DNA of 7,749 nucleotides from BTRF01 sp036986255 (GCA_036986255.1 BTRF01000030.1:1-7749), one strand, 5' to 3'. Shown: positions 1 through 5,834, counted from the first letter of the stretch. Translations and numbers: made by a program. Notes: generated by a model not told the origin, from the sequence alone.

Positions 1-2235
1 GTTATTATTAGAGTCGCTGTATCTAATATTGATCCCGTTGCCGTACTGATCCGGCCGCATCCTCGTTTCCACGCGGATATCCCCGCTCCCAGCATCAATT
101 GTCGCTGTACCGGTCCCTGGGTCCGTCACCGTCCCGCCGGACAGATTGTGCGATCCGCCGTCGGTCCATCCTCCGCCCAACCTATCAAAATCCGGCGTAT
201 GGCTCGCTAATCCGCCCGAGCCTGTGAACGAATCATAAACCAGCAAGCCATCCGTGGCCCGCACCCCGTATGCTCTCTCCTCATTCGCTCCCGTGACCGT
301 TCCCGTTAACTTGTACCACCCGCCCCCTACCGAGGTGTAGGTGGTGCCCAAGACCAAGCCGTCGGCGAAGAGCTCCACATCCGCTTTGGTTACGGCCGAA
401 CCATCTGTATAACTGAAGGCTTCAAAATTGTATGTATTGGCATCGCCGACATTGACATCTTGGGTAAAGCCGGATACGTCGGCGGGGACGAGTTTGGCCG
501 ATCCAGCACTGCCGTTGTAAGTAGTCACCGTATCACGGGTGGCTGTTAAGGTTGGGGAAGAAACGGAAATGTTGTATTTATCGGAGAGGTAGGTTTCAAT
601 GTTGTTTCGGTCGGTATCCGACAATGCGCTGTCATAGATTATGACTTCGGCGATGTCCCACTGCTTATAGTTCCGGCCCGTCCCATTCGGCGAGCCGCCG
701 ATCCAAAACCAATCCGAATTAAAATCCCCGAAGGACACCACGGATTCCCCATCCAAGGCTCCGTTCAAGTAAATTCGGTGGTGGCTGGCGTTGACGCGCG
801 CGGCCAGCACATCGAACGTATCCTGCGTCGTGAGCGTCCCCATCTGGGCATTCTGGAGATCGCTACGACGAATGTTCAGTTTGTATCCGTTATCCTGATG
901 CTCCCAAAAGAACGCTCCCTGGCCCGGTCCCTGCCACGGATAGGCGTCTTCTATACTCGTAAGAGTAACGAACGAACCGCCGCCAACGATACTAGCGCGC
1001 CGCGTGCCCACCACGAAAACGGTGATCTCGCTATTCCCCCCGTTGTAGCCGAAACCGCTCGTATTCAACAGGTCATCCGTCCCGTCAAATCGGACGACGG
1101 GCAGACCGTTCTGGATTCCCGCTTTGTAGGTCGGCCTGGCAGTGCCCGTATTTGAAACATTATGGCCGTTGCCGCTGAGATCATTCCAACTGCTCACCGG
1201 GTCGTTGTCATTCAAACCTGTTATCCTGTCGGCGGCAAACCAAGCCTTAAGGCCGGAAACCGTATCCGGTCTGGATCCGACCTCCCAATCAGAGAGATCC
1301 GCTTCAAAACCGGTGTTGGCAAATTCTTCATTCCTCGCAAGCGTAATCTCCCCGGCAACTGAATTTTCTAAAAGCACCCCTGTGACAGAGAAGTCGTCCC
1401 ATTCTTCACCGAATCCTCCATTGTATGACCAGAGCCCCTGCTTCCCGGAATTCATGGCGTCCGTTGTACTCCAAGTCAGCTTGCTCACACCGTTGACAAA
1501 AGCCTCGTAGTTCGAGCCCTGGGTAACAACAACCTTGAGTACATCGCCGGGGTTCATAGTTAGGCCGGTCGTGGCATAATTCACCCAATTATTGCCATGT
1601 GAGGCAAGGAGCGTCCCGGGAATGTAGCGGACAATCACATAGTCCGATGCGGACGCATAATTAATAATCAATCCCCACTGACTGGGTGCTGCAACCATGG
1701 TTGCCTCCACAACGAACGAATTGACTGCACCAGGCACATATATCTCGCCCGGTGCAGCACCGCCATCTGTGGCAACCTTGTTGCCGCTAATCTTAAAGAG
1801 GGTGCCGCCGGTCCCGGCTTGCCAAGTCCCGCCCTGGTCAGGCGTATGGTTAATCAGCGAGGTACCATCGGTGTCTGTGAACGTATCGTTGACCAGAAGC
1901 CCCGATGTGCTGAATTTCGCAGGGTCTGACCAACTTAACTGCCCCTCTCCCCCGGACCAGTCCGTCTGGTTCCAAGGCGAGGTGGCGGCGCGAAGGCGGG
2001 GAATAAGATCGGAAATCGTGAAGTAAGTCCCCACGATCAAGCCAATGGAAAGAAAGGTTAAGCCAAACAGGTTCAGCTGAAACCTGCTGAAGTGCAGGCG
2101 CGGTTCAAAAAAGTAACGCCTCACCGCACCAAACTTATCGGGAAAATGCTGCAAAAAGGACACTAGCGAAGTAAATCGCCGTTTCTTAACACTGAAGCCG
2201 ATCCCGTAACGAAAAGAAGATCGGTCTTTCTTCAT
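1..2235 (-). CDS. Large membrane-anchored LamG/concanavalin-type surface protein (3' end missing)
   Basis: The reading frame is open for 745 codons from ATG at 2235 to the left edge, with no stop, so the protein continues outside the window. Residues 1-53 are basic (KKRR at 17-20) and should lie in the cytoplasm. Residues about 54-75 (LNLFGLTFLSIGLIVGTYFT) form one membrane segment without a clear cleavage site, suggesting a signal anchor. Residues 87-112 carry a WNQTDWSGG...WSDPAKF motif that I know from other CPR surface proteins. Three beta-sandwich units follow: a LamG-like unit at about 112-289; a second, concanavalin-like unit at about 326-557, opening AWFAADRITG and containing IYLNG; an Ig-like linker at about 558-662; and a third LamG-like start at 663 that resembles the first (LLV-x-D-x-FT ... 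HTPD). Residues 303-318 resemble the start of a CBM4/9-type unit. Ligand is unknown; adhesion or glycan binding is inference. The start is supported by the anchor following it; upstream GAGG lies about 14 bases away, so the ribosome site is weak. Confidence 0.85.
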   Translation of the reverse strand, partial: MKKDRSSFRYGIGFSVKKRRFTSLVSFLQHFPDKFGAVRRYFFEPRLHFSRFQLNLFGLTFLSIGLIVGTYFTISDLIPRLRAATSPWNQTDWSGGEGQLSWSDPAKFSTSGLLVNDTFTDTDGTSLINHTPDQGGTWQAGTGGTLFKISGNKVATDGGAAPGEIYVPGAVNSFVVEATMVAAPSQWGLIINYASASDYVIVRYIPGTLLASHGNNWVNYATTGLTMNPGDVLKVVVTQGSNYEAFVNGVSKLTWSTTDAMNSGKQGLWSYNGGFGEEWDDFSVTGVLLENSVAGEITLARNEEFANTGFEADLSDWEVGSRPDTVSGLKAWFAADRITGLNDNDPVSSWNDLSGNGHNVSNTGTARPTYKAGIQNGLPVVRFDGTDDLLNTSGFGYNGGNSEITVFVVGTRRASIVGGGSFVTLTSIEDAYPWQGPGQGAFFWEHQDNGYKLNIRRSDLQNAQMGTLTTQDTFDVLAARVNASHHRIYLNGALDGESVVSFGDFNSDWFWIGGSPNGTGRNYKQWDIAEVIIYDSALSDTDRNNIETYLSDKYNISVSSPTLTATRDTVTTYNGSAGSAKLVPADVSGFTQDVNVGDANTYNFEAFSYTDGSAVTKADVELFADGLVLGTTYTSVGGGWYKLTGTVTGANEERAYGVRATDGLLVYDSFTGSGGLASHTPDFDRLGGGWTDGGSHNLSGGTVTDPGTGTATIDAGSGDIRVETRMRPDQYGNGINIRYSDSNNN

Positions 2236-2261
2236 GGCAGGACAGAAAACCTCACGTCTCT

Positions 2262-2291
2262 ATTAAAGCTTAAAAATAGGGAGATACGCAA
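2262..2291 (-). promoter_or_regulatory. Possible promoter of the LamG surface protein gene
   Basis: Reading the minus strand, TTGCGT (2291-2286) and TTTAAT (2267-2262) are separated by 18 bases. The -10 box matches the consensus at five of six bases, but the -35 box only at three. It would give a leader of about 20 bases. It would let the surface gene be transcribed apart from dnaB, whose stop codon is only 77 bases upstream. AT-rich sequence makes chance matches likely. Confidence 0.3.
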
Positions 2292-2296
2292 ATCGC

Positions 2297-2318
2297 CGCT
2301 GATGCAGCCCAATCAGCG
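2297..2318. other. Hairpin overlapping the dnaB stop codon
   Basis: CGCTGAT and ATCAGCG are exact inverted repeats of 7 bp around an 8-base loop. The dnaB stop codon lies within one arm. On the dnaB strand the nearest run of T (five bases) starts 17 bases beyond the stem, so it is not a good intrinsic terminator for dnaB. It could act as an attenuator or as an mRNA 3'-end stabiliser. An ATTTT follows the stem on the plus strand, but no plus-strand gene lies upstream. Confidence 0.4.
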
Positions 2319-3620
2319 ATTTTCGTCGGCTTCATAAAACCTCGTCCTCTCTCCGCGGAAGCGAAGGGGAATTTCACCGGTGGGGCCGTTGCGATGCTTA
2401 GCTACAAAAAGGCGGATGTTCTCCCGCTCATCCGGGTCATCCCGATACAGAAACATCACAATATCAGCATCCTGCTCAATCGAACCGGATTCCCTAAGGT
2501 CGGACAACTGAGGCCGCGACTCCCCTCTCGACTCCACCGCCCGCGAAAGTTGGGAAAGGGCCAAAACGGGGATGTCGAGCTCGCGCGCCAGGTTCTTCAA
2601 CGCTCGCGAGATTTCCGAAACCTCCTGAACCCGATTCTCCAAATTCCGGCCGCGGGCGAGCTGCATGTAGTCAACGACAAGAAGCTGTACGTCATGCTCC
2701 ATTTGCAGCTTTCGCGCCCGCGTCCGCATCTCCATAACCGTAAGAGCGGGAGTGTCATCGATAAAGATCGGCGCCTCGGCCAAAACTCCCATCGCCTCAC
2801 CGAGACGCTTAAAGTCGCCCTCCTCCAGCTTTCCCTTCTGTAGCTTCCAAGCGTCGATGTCCGCCTGCGCAGAAAGCAGCCGATGAACCAACTGATTCCG
2901 GGAAGTCTCTAAAGAGAAAATCCCGACCGGAATCTTCTTCTCCACCGCAGCATGCTGAGCAATGTTAAGCGCCAGCGAGGTCTTGCCCAAAGACGGCCGG
3001 CCCGCCAAAACCACCATGTTGGACCTCTGCAGACCGCCGAACCGCTCGTCCAAACTCTTAAACCCGGTAGGAACTCCCCGCATGGCATCGGGGTTCTTGT
3101 GGAGCTCATCCAAACGGTCAAAGGCCTCTTCCAAACTCTGTTTGATGTGGGAAAAAATGGAGCGCGAGCGCGCCTGAGAGATGGAGAAAAGCGAGCTCTC
3201 CGCTTTATCCAAAAGCTCCTCAACCGACAAAGAATCGTTGAAACCGCGTTCAGCAATCTCGGAAGAAACGCTGATCAACTTTCGCTTCACAGCACTGTCA
3301 TAAATCAGCTTCCCGTAATGCTCCACATGCGAAGAGGTTGGAACGGCCTCGGTCAGCTCGGCCAGATAGGAAGCCCCTCCCACGCTCTTCAGTTTTTTCT
3401 TCTTCTTGAGTATCGAGGTCACGGTAATCAAGTCAACCGGTTCACCCTTCTCATAGAGAGACAAAATCGCATCGAAGATAGCCCCGTGGGCATCGCGATA
3501 AAAGTGATCGGGCCGCAAGAAATCAACCACTTTTATGACGGCGTCCTTATCAATCAAGAGCGCTCCTAGAAGGGAACGCTCCGCTTCCAAATTGTGGGGA
3601 GGAATTTTCGGCTCAGTCAT
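2313..3620 (-). CDS. dnaB: Replicative DNA helicase DnaB
   Basis: This hexameric helicase unwinds DNA ahead of the replication fork and recruits primase. The 435-residue product has the complete architecture: an N-terminal primase-interacting domain (about 5-105), a linker helix, and a RecA-type motor domain (about 180-435). Visible motor motifs are Walker A GRPSLGKT (207-214), the catalytic-glutamate region FSLETS (235-240), Walker B LLVVDYMQL (313-321), the sensor SQLSR (356-360), RPQLSDLRESGSIEQDAD (369-386) and the arginine-finger region AKHRNGPTG (407-415). Length is slightly below the usual 440-470 residues. I chose the ATG at 3620 because EPKIPPHNLEAE is the usual N-terminus; an in-frame ATG 14 codons upstream would translate the heptamer repeat. 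No clear Shine-Dalgarno sequence precedes it. The middle Thr in SLETS replaces the more common Met. It lies 69 bases after the metallo-hydrolase gene on the same strand and may be cotranscribed with it. Confidence 0.97.
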   Translation of the reverse strand: MTEPKIPPHNLEAERSLLGALLIDKDAVIKVVDFLRPDHFYRDAHGAIFDAILSLYEKGEPVDLITVTSILKKKKKLKSVGGASYLAELTEAVPTSSHVEHYGKLIYDSAVKRKLISVSSEIAERGFNDSLSVEELLDKAESSLFSISQARSRSIFSHIKQSLEEAFDRLDELHKNPDAMRGVPTGFKSLDERFGGLQRSNMVVLAGRPSLGKTSLALNIAQHAAVEKKIPVGIFSLETSRNQLVHRLLSAQADIDAWKLQKGKLEEGDFKRLGEAMGVLAEAPIFIDDTPALTVMEMRTRARKLQMEHDVQLLVVDYMQLARGRNLENRVQEVSEISRALKNLARELDIPVLALSQLSRAVESRGESRPQLSDLRESGSIEQDADIVMFLYRDDPDERENIRLFVAKHRNGPTGEIPLRFRGERTRFYEADENR

Positions 3621-3628
3621 CGGTTTAG

Positions 3629-3695
3629 CAGCTTTCAGCTTACAGCAAACAGCTAACAGCAAAACCCGTTAGCGGTTAGCCGTAGGCCGTTAGCT
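3629..3695. repeat. Two-part degenerate heptamer repeat between genes
   Basis: Positions 3629-3663 are five consecutive 7-base units CAGCTTT, CAGCTTA, CAGCAAA, CAGCTAA and CAGCAAA (CAGC plus three A/T). After ACCC, positions 3668-3695 are four 7-base units GTTAGCG, GTTAGCC, GTAGGCC and GTTAGCT. The second set is roughly the reverse complement of the first, so the two blocks face each other. GCTAAC (3652-3657) and GTTAGC (3668-3673) can form a 6-bp stem. The block fills the gap between the hydrolase stop codon (3692-3690, which it overlaps) and the dnaB start. I have seen similar AGCTAAC-like heptamers between CPR genes, but their role is unknown to me. Confidence 0.8.
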
Positions 3696-4337
3696 AGTCG
3701 TTAACACTACCACTTTCGGCTCTTCCGGAAGGGTCTTCCTGCTTACCTTAAGCTTATCCTGCGGCTCAGCTCGCTCAACCCCCATCTCCTCCAAAAAAGC
3801 GGAGACCGTCTCCAATTCGCTAAACGATTTATCCATTCCTTCTGTACGATAGTGCATAGGGATGGTAAGTTTTGGACTGAGTTGGGCCACCACTTTGGCC
3901 GCCTCGGACGGGCCAATCGTAAAAAAACCTCCCACAGGGATCAATAAGATATCCAAATCGCCAATCTCTTCCACAACCCCTTCGCTCAGAGGATGTCCCA
4001 AGTCTCCGAGGTGGCAAACCGTAATCCCCTCCGCCTCAAACAGGTAAACAGTGTTTTTCCCCCGTTCCTTCCCTTCCTTACTATCATGGAAGGTTCGGAA
4101 ACCCCGAACTTTTACTCCTTTAACTTCATACTCTCCCGGACCCGAGATCACAAAAGGATCCCCACCCACTCCTTCAAGATGATTATGATCAAAGTGATCG
4201 TGGGATACCAATACTAAATCGGCCGAAACCTTCGGAAAAGGCAATCCCACCTTGGCGGGGTCGAAAGGGTCTGTGACAATCACTCCCTCTTTAGAGGAGA
4301 TTTCAAAACTCGCATGACCTAAAAAACTAATATCCAT
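3690..4337 (-). CDS. Metallo-beta-lactamase-fold hydrolase (UlaG/COG2220-like)
   Basis: The 215-residue protein is a soluble binuclear-metal hydrolase of the metallo-beta-lactamase fold. The metal-binding motif is intact: SHDHFDH gives H46, H48, D50 and H51. Other likely ligands are H84 (FHDS), D112 in HLGDLGH, and H162 (IPMHY). The N-terminus MDISFLGHASFEI and the TDPF segment at 22-25 are typical of the UlaG-like COG2220 branch, which includes ascorbate-6-phosphate lactonase and many uncharacterised members. The substrate here cannot be told from sequence, and this genomic setting does not suggest ascorbate use. The start at 4337 is chosen because the family begins here and because a promoter places the transcript start next to this ATG; an in-frame ATG at 4391 would lie upstream of the -35 box. 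It precedes dnaB on the same strand and is divergent from the glycosyltransferase gene. Confidence 0.9.
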   Translation of the reverse strand: MDISFLGHASFEISSKEGVIVTDPFDPAKVGLPFPKVSADLVLVSHDHFDHNHLEGVGGDPFVISGPGEYEVKGVKVRGFRTFHDSKEGKERGKNTVYLFEAEGITVCHLGDLGHPLSEGVVEEIGDLDILLIPVGGFFTIGPSEAAKVVAQLSPKLTIPMHYRTEGMDKSFSELETVSAFLEEMGVERAEPQDKLKVSRKTLPEEPKVVVLTTS

Positions 4338-4344
4338 CAAGCTA

Positions 4345-4373
4345 AATATAAACCAAAGGGCGGAAAACTGCAA
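4345..4373 (-). promoter_or_regulatory. Promoter of the metallo-hydrolase gene, apparently leaderless
   Basis: On the minus strand, TTGCAG (4373-4368) and TATATT (4350-4345) are separated by exactly 17 bases. Each matches the sigma-70 consensus at four or five of six positions. Transcription would begin about seven bases on, at about 4338, directly before the ATG at 4337-4335. No Shine-Dalgarno sequence fits in that space, so a leaderless mRNA is inferred. The promoter lies within the 56-base gap shared with the divergent glycosyltransferase gene. Confidence 0.6.
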
Positions 4374-4393
4374 TAATGAGTTAGTAACCAACC

Positions 4394-5173
4394 ATGTCTG
4401 TCACCAAGCATCAAACCGTCTCCGCCGTTGTTCCTGTTTTCAACGAAGAAAAAACCGTTTCCAAAGTCATAGAATCTCTCTTAAAAAGTCCGCTGATTGA
4501 CGAGGTGATCGTGATAAACGACGGGTCGGAGGACAAAAGCTTAGAAGAGCTTGAGAAATTTTCCGGCAAGATATCAATCGTTGATCTGAAGCTAAACCAC
4601 GGCAAAGGGTTTGCGCTGGCATCTGGAGTAAAAAAAGCAACGGGAGATATCGTTGCTTTCTGGGACGCGGATTTTACAAATCTCTCCGCCAACCACATAG
4701 AAAAGGTACTTGCCCCAGTCCTTGAAGGCGAAGCGCAAGCGTGCGTTGGATATCGGCATAGCACCATGCACATGCCAATATTCAAAAATCTAAGCGGCCA
4801 AAGGGCCTATCGCAAAAGGGACCTTCTTCCCCATCTGGAAAACCTGGCAAAAACAAGGTTTGGGGCAGAGGTTTATCTAAACAGCGTAACAAAGGATAAA
4901 GAAACCAAAAAAATAGCCCTAAGAGGTCTAAACCACCGAACAAAATACGATAAGCACAACTACCAAAAGGCTTTTACAGAGTACGTTAAAGCAGGGGTGG
5001 AGATAACAAAAACGCTAACGGCGGGAGAAAAGATCACCCGCAGGGATATGCTTCTTGTAAATAGACTCTACAAAGTAGGAACTTTTCACGAACTCAAAAC
5101 CAGGGTTAACGAAATAACCAGCAAACCAGTCAAACAAATCTGGGAGGACTACATCCTGCGATACCTCAAATAG
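4394..5173 (+). CDS. Family 2 glycosyltransferase (cytosolic, single domain)
   Basis: The 259-residue product has a GT-A fold. It probably transfers sugar from a nucleotide-sugar to an envelope lipid or glycan, although donor and acceptor are unknown. The N-terminal half is canonical: VSAVVPVFNEEKTV (9-22), VIVINDGSEDKS (38-49), the long GKGFALASGVKKATGD region (70-85), and the metal-binding DAD (91-93) in FWDADF. SGQRAYRKRDL (134-144) and GAEVYLN (157-163) match the acceptor-side part of polyprenyl-phosphate-type members. No membrane segment is visible. The C-terminal 80 residues, ending KQIWEDYILRYLK, are Lys-rich and I cannot assign them. I see no Shine-Dalgarno sequence before the ATG. 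Positions 4861-4980 are only 38% G+C (46 of 120 by count), against 57% for 2641-2700 in dnaB, which may point to acquisition. It converges on the gene at 5203 with a 29-base gap. Confidence 0.9.
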   Translation: MSVTKHQTVSAVVPVFNEEKTVSKVIESLLKSPLIDEVIVINDGSEDKSLEELEKFSGKISIVDLKLNHGKGFALASGVKKATGDIVAFWDADFTNLSANHIEKVLAPVLEGEAQACVGYRHSTMHMPIFKNLSGQRAYRKRDLLPHLENLAKTRFGAEVYLNSVTKDKETKKIALRGLNHRTKYDKHNYQKAFTEYVKAGVEITKTLTAGEKITRRDMLLVNRLYKVGTFHELKTRVNEITSKPVKQIWEDYILRYLK

Positions 5174-5203
5174 AAAGGCCGGATCCTTTTTAAGAATCCG
5201 ACC
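5174..5203 (-). terminator. Intrinsic terminator of the 121-residue orphan gene
   Basis: On the minus strand a 12-bp stem (5203-5192 with 5188-5177, including two G-U wobbles) closes an AAA loop and is followed by TTTC and further T bases. The stem begins at the last base of the orphan gene's stop codon. On the plus strand the wobbles become A-C mismatches and no T run follows, so it serves the minus-strand gene, although the T-rich part runs into the glycosyltransferase stop codon. Confidence 0.75.
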
Positions 5204-5568
5204 TATTCGCGCTCGACAAACACAAGCTCCCCCTCGCACTGAGTAAGGAACTCGTGATCAGGCTGTAGCCAAACGACGGTGGTGCGGATAGTACATGCAT
5301 ACTTAACCGCCACCGCATCTGGGTAGGTTTCCCAGATAAGCTGCTCTGCATCTCCAAGCTCCTCGGGAGAAAGATCATCAAAGATCGCATCTCCGATCGA
5401 AGCGAAGCTGCGTTCGCCCGAGGTCAGGTCAGCCAACCAGGGCCGAGCAAGCAGAGCACGAGCCGCCTTAGCGTGTCGAGAGCAGTAAAAGTCCTCCAAG
5501 TCCCTGAAGAACCAAACCCCTTGGGCCGCGCAGGGTTTCTTGGAGTAGCCAAAAGTGCATTGCGCCAT
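5203..5568 (-). CDS. Orphan 121-residue protein with N-terminal Cys/His cluster
   Basis: I do not recognise this family. The first 32 residues carry C4, C13, C29 and H32 (C-x8-C-x15-C-x2-H, with the last two in YCSRHA), which suggests a small zinc-binding finger or treble-clef-like fold. The middle (about 36-90) is predicted helical and acidic (IFDDLSPEELGDAEQ at 62-76). The end, about 90-121, looks beta-rich and includes C92, H105 and C111. No signal peptide or membrane segment is seen, so it is probably cytosolic. The start at 5568 is secure: AAAGGAGG lies eight bases upstream, after a consensus promoter. The in-frame ATG at 5628 would read through that promoter. It is a one-gene unit with its own terminator, converging on the glycosyltransferase. 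The strong signals imply high expression. A role in regulation or nucleic-acid binding is possible but not shown. Confidence 0.8.
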   Translation of the reverse strand: MAQCTFGYSKKPCAAQGVWFFRDLEDFYCSRHAKAARALLARPWLADLTSGERSFASIGDAIFDDLSPEELGDAEQLIWETYPDAVAVKYACTIRTTVVWLQPDHEFLTQCEGELVFVERE

Positions 5569-5576
5569 GGCTATGT

Positions 5577-5584
5577 CCTCCTTT
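5577..5584 (-). promoter_or_regulatory. Strong Shine-Dalgarno site fixing the orphan gene start
   Basis: AAAGGAGG on the minus strand ends eight bases before the ATG at 5568. It is an almost perfect anti-16S match, in contrast to the dnaB, hydrolase and glycosyltransferase genes, which show no clear site. It decides the start against the in-frame ATG at 5628. Confidence 0.85.
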
Positions 5585-5599
5585 CTTTTGATTTTCTTA

Positions 5600-5628
5600 A
5601 TTATAAAGTATAATTCCTCTATTTTCAA
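5600..5628 (-). promoter_or_regulatory. Consensus sigma-70 promoter of the orphan gene
   Basis: On the minus strand, TTGAAA (5628-5623) is followed after exactly 17 bases by TATAAT (5605-5600). The -10 box is a perfect match and the -35 box matches at four of six positions. The predicted start, at about 5593, leaves a leader of about 25 bases holding the Shine-Dalgarno site. This is the best promoter in the window. Confidence 0.85.
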
Positions 5629-5655
5629 CCTATAGGATTATTAATCTAGGGCGGG

Positions 5656-5688
5656 AAAAAGAAAAGACCGGACTCTAAGAATCCGGCC
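5656..5688 (-). terminator. Intrinsic terminator behind a truncated minus-strand frame
   Basis: On the minus strand a 10-bp stem (5688-5679 with 5675-5666, two G-U wobbles) encloses a TTA loop and is followed by TTTTCTTTTT (5665-5656). Its 5' arm, GGCCGGATTCTTA, nearly repeats GGTCGGATTCTTA of the terminator at 5177-5203. No intact gene ends here; the only candidate is the short frame at 5675-5749, whose stop codon sits in the loop region. Confidence 0.8.
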
Positions 5689-5749
5689 CGCTCTGGTTCT
5701 CACTCTTGACCCAAGCCTCTATTGCCTCCGTCTTCTTCTGCATCATCAT
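5675..5749 (-). pseudogene. Possible tail of a lost minus-strand gene
   Basis: A minus-strand frame ends at TAG 5677-5675, inside the terminator hairpin. From three consecutive ATG codons (5749-5741) it gives 24 residues, MMMQKKTEAIEAWVKSENQ and a short end. The frame is open back to a stop at 5827-5825, but residues upstream of the ATGs lie opposite a glycosyltransferase-like fragment and look like its antisense reading. No Shine-Dalgarno sequence precedes the ATGs. The amphipathic, Lys/Glu-rich composition and the terminator directly behind it suggest the 3' end of a gene that lost its 5' part. A real short peptide cannot be excluded. Confidence 0.35.
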
Positions 5750-5761
5750 GCGAGGAAGATA

Positions 5762-5806
5762 AAGCAGCTCTGGGAAAACTACATCCTCAAATACCTCCGC
5801 CCCTAA
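5762..5806 (+). pseudogene. Remnant duplicate of a glycosyltransferase C-terminus
   Basis: The plus strand encodes KQLWENYILKYLRP and a TAA stop. It aligns without gaps to the last 13 residues of the intact glycosyltransferase (KQIWEDYILRYLK, 5132-5170): nine identities and four conservative changes, and 28 of 39 bases identical. Five of the first nine codon differences are third-base, synonymous changes or pairs such as I/L, which fits descent as a coding sequence. Nothing upstream of about 5759 resembles the glycosyltransferase. I read it as the 3' end of a deleted paralogue. Confidence 0.55.
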
Positions 5807-5817
5807 CCCGTAACACT

Positions 5818-5834
5818 TCAACCCTTAGGGTTGA
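5818..5834. repeat. Short perfect inverted repeat behind the glycosyltransferase remnant
   Basis: TCAACCC and GGGTTGA are exact inverted repeats with a TTA loop, and can be extended by one more T-A pair. On the plus strand they lie 11 bases after the remnant's TAA stop and are followed by TTTGCT. It may be the weak terminator that once served the lost plus-strand gene. Confidence 0.4.

Noticed and set aside
778..1510. Overlapping plus-strand open frames of 125 and 122 codons
   Set aside because: They lie opposite a continuous 745-codon frame with recognisable LamG-type domains.
2313..2315. UGA read as an amino acid (Gracilibacteria/SR1 code)
   Set aside because: DnaB ends at UGA exactly where the family ends, and no other gene here contains an in-frame UGA.
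2297..2324. Plus-strand terminator (hairpin followed by ATTTT)
   Set aside because: No plus-strand gene exists upstream for it to serve; kept only as a hairpin.
2952..3569. Plus-strand open frame of 205 codons
   Set aside because: It is wholly antisense to dnaB, whose identity is certain; no ribosome site and no protein-like domain.
3621..3662. Fourteen-codon N-terminal extension of DnaB from ATG at 3662
   Set aside because: It would encode the heptamer repeat (LLAVCCKLKAAKP) and is absent from the usual DnaB start; the ATG at 3620 fits the family.
3629..3695. CRISPR-like array
   Set aside because: Units are 7 bases, directly adjacent and without spacers; no cas genes are present.
4338..4391. 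Eighteen-codon extension of the metallo-hydrolase from ATG at 4391
   Set aside because: The family starts at MDISFLGHASF, and the promoter -35 and -10 boxes lie inside the extension.
5569..5628. Twenty-codon extension of the orphan protein from ATG at 5628
   Set aside because: It would cover the -35 box, the -10 box and the Shine-Dalgarno site; the sequence is AT-driven (KIEELYFIIKKIKRKED).
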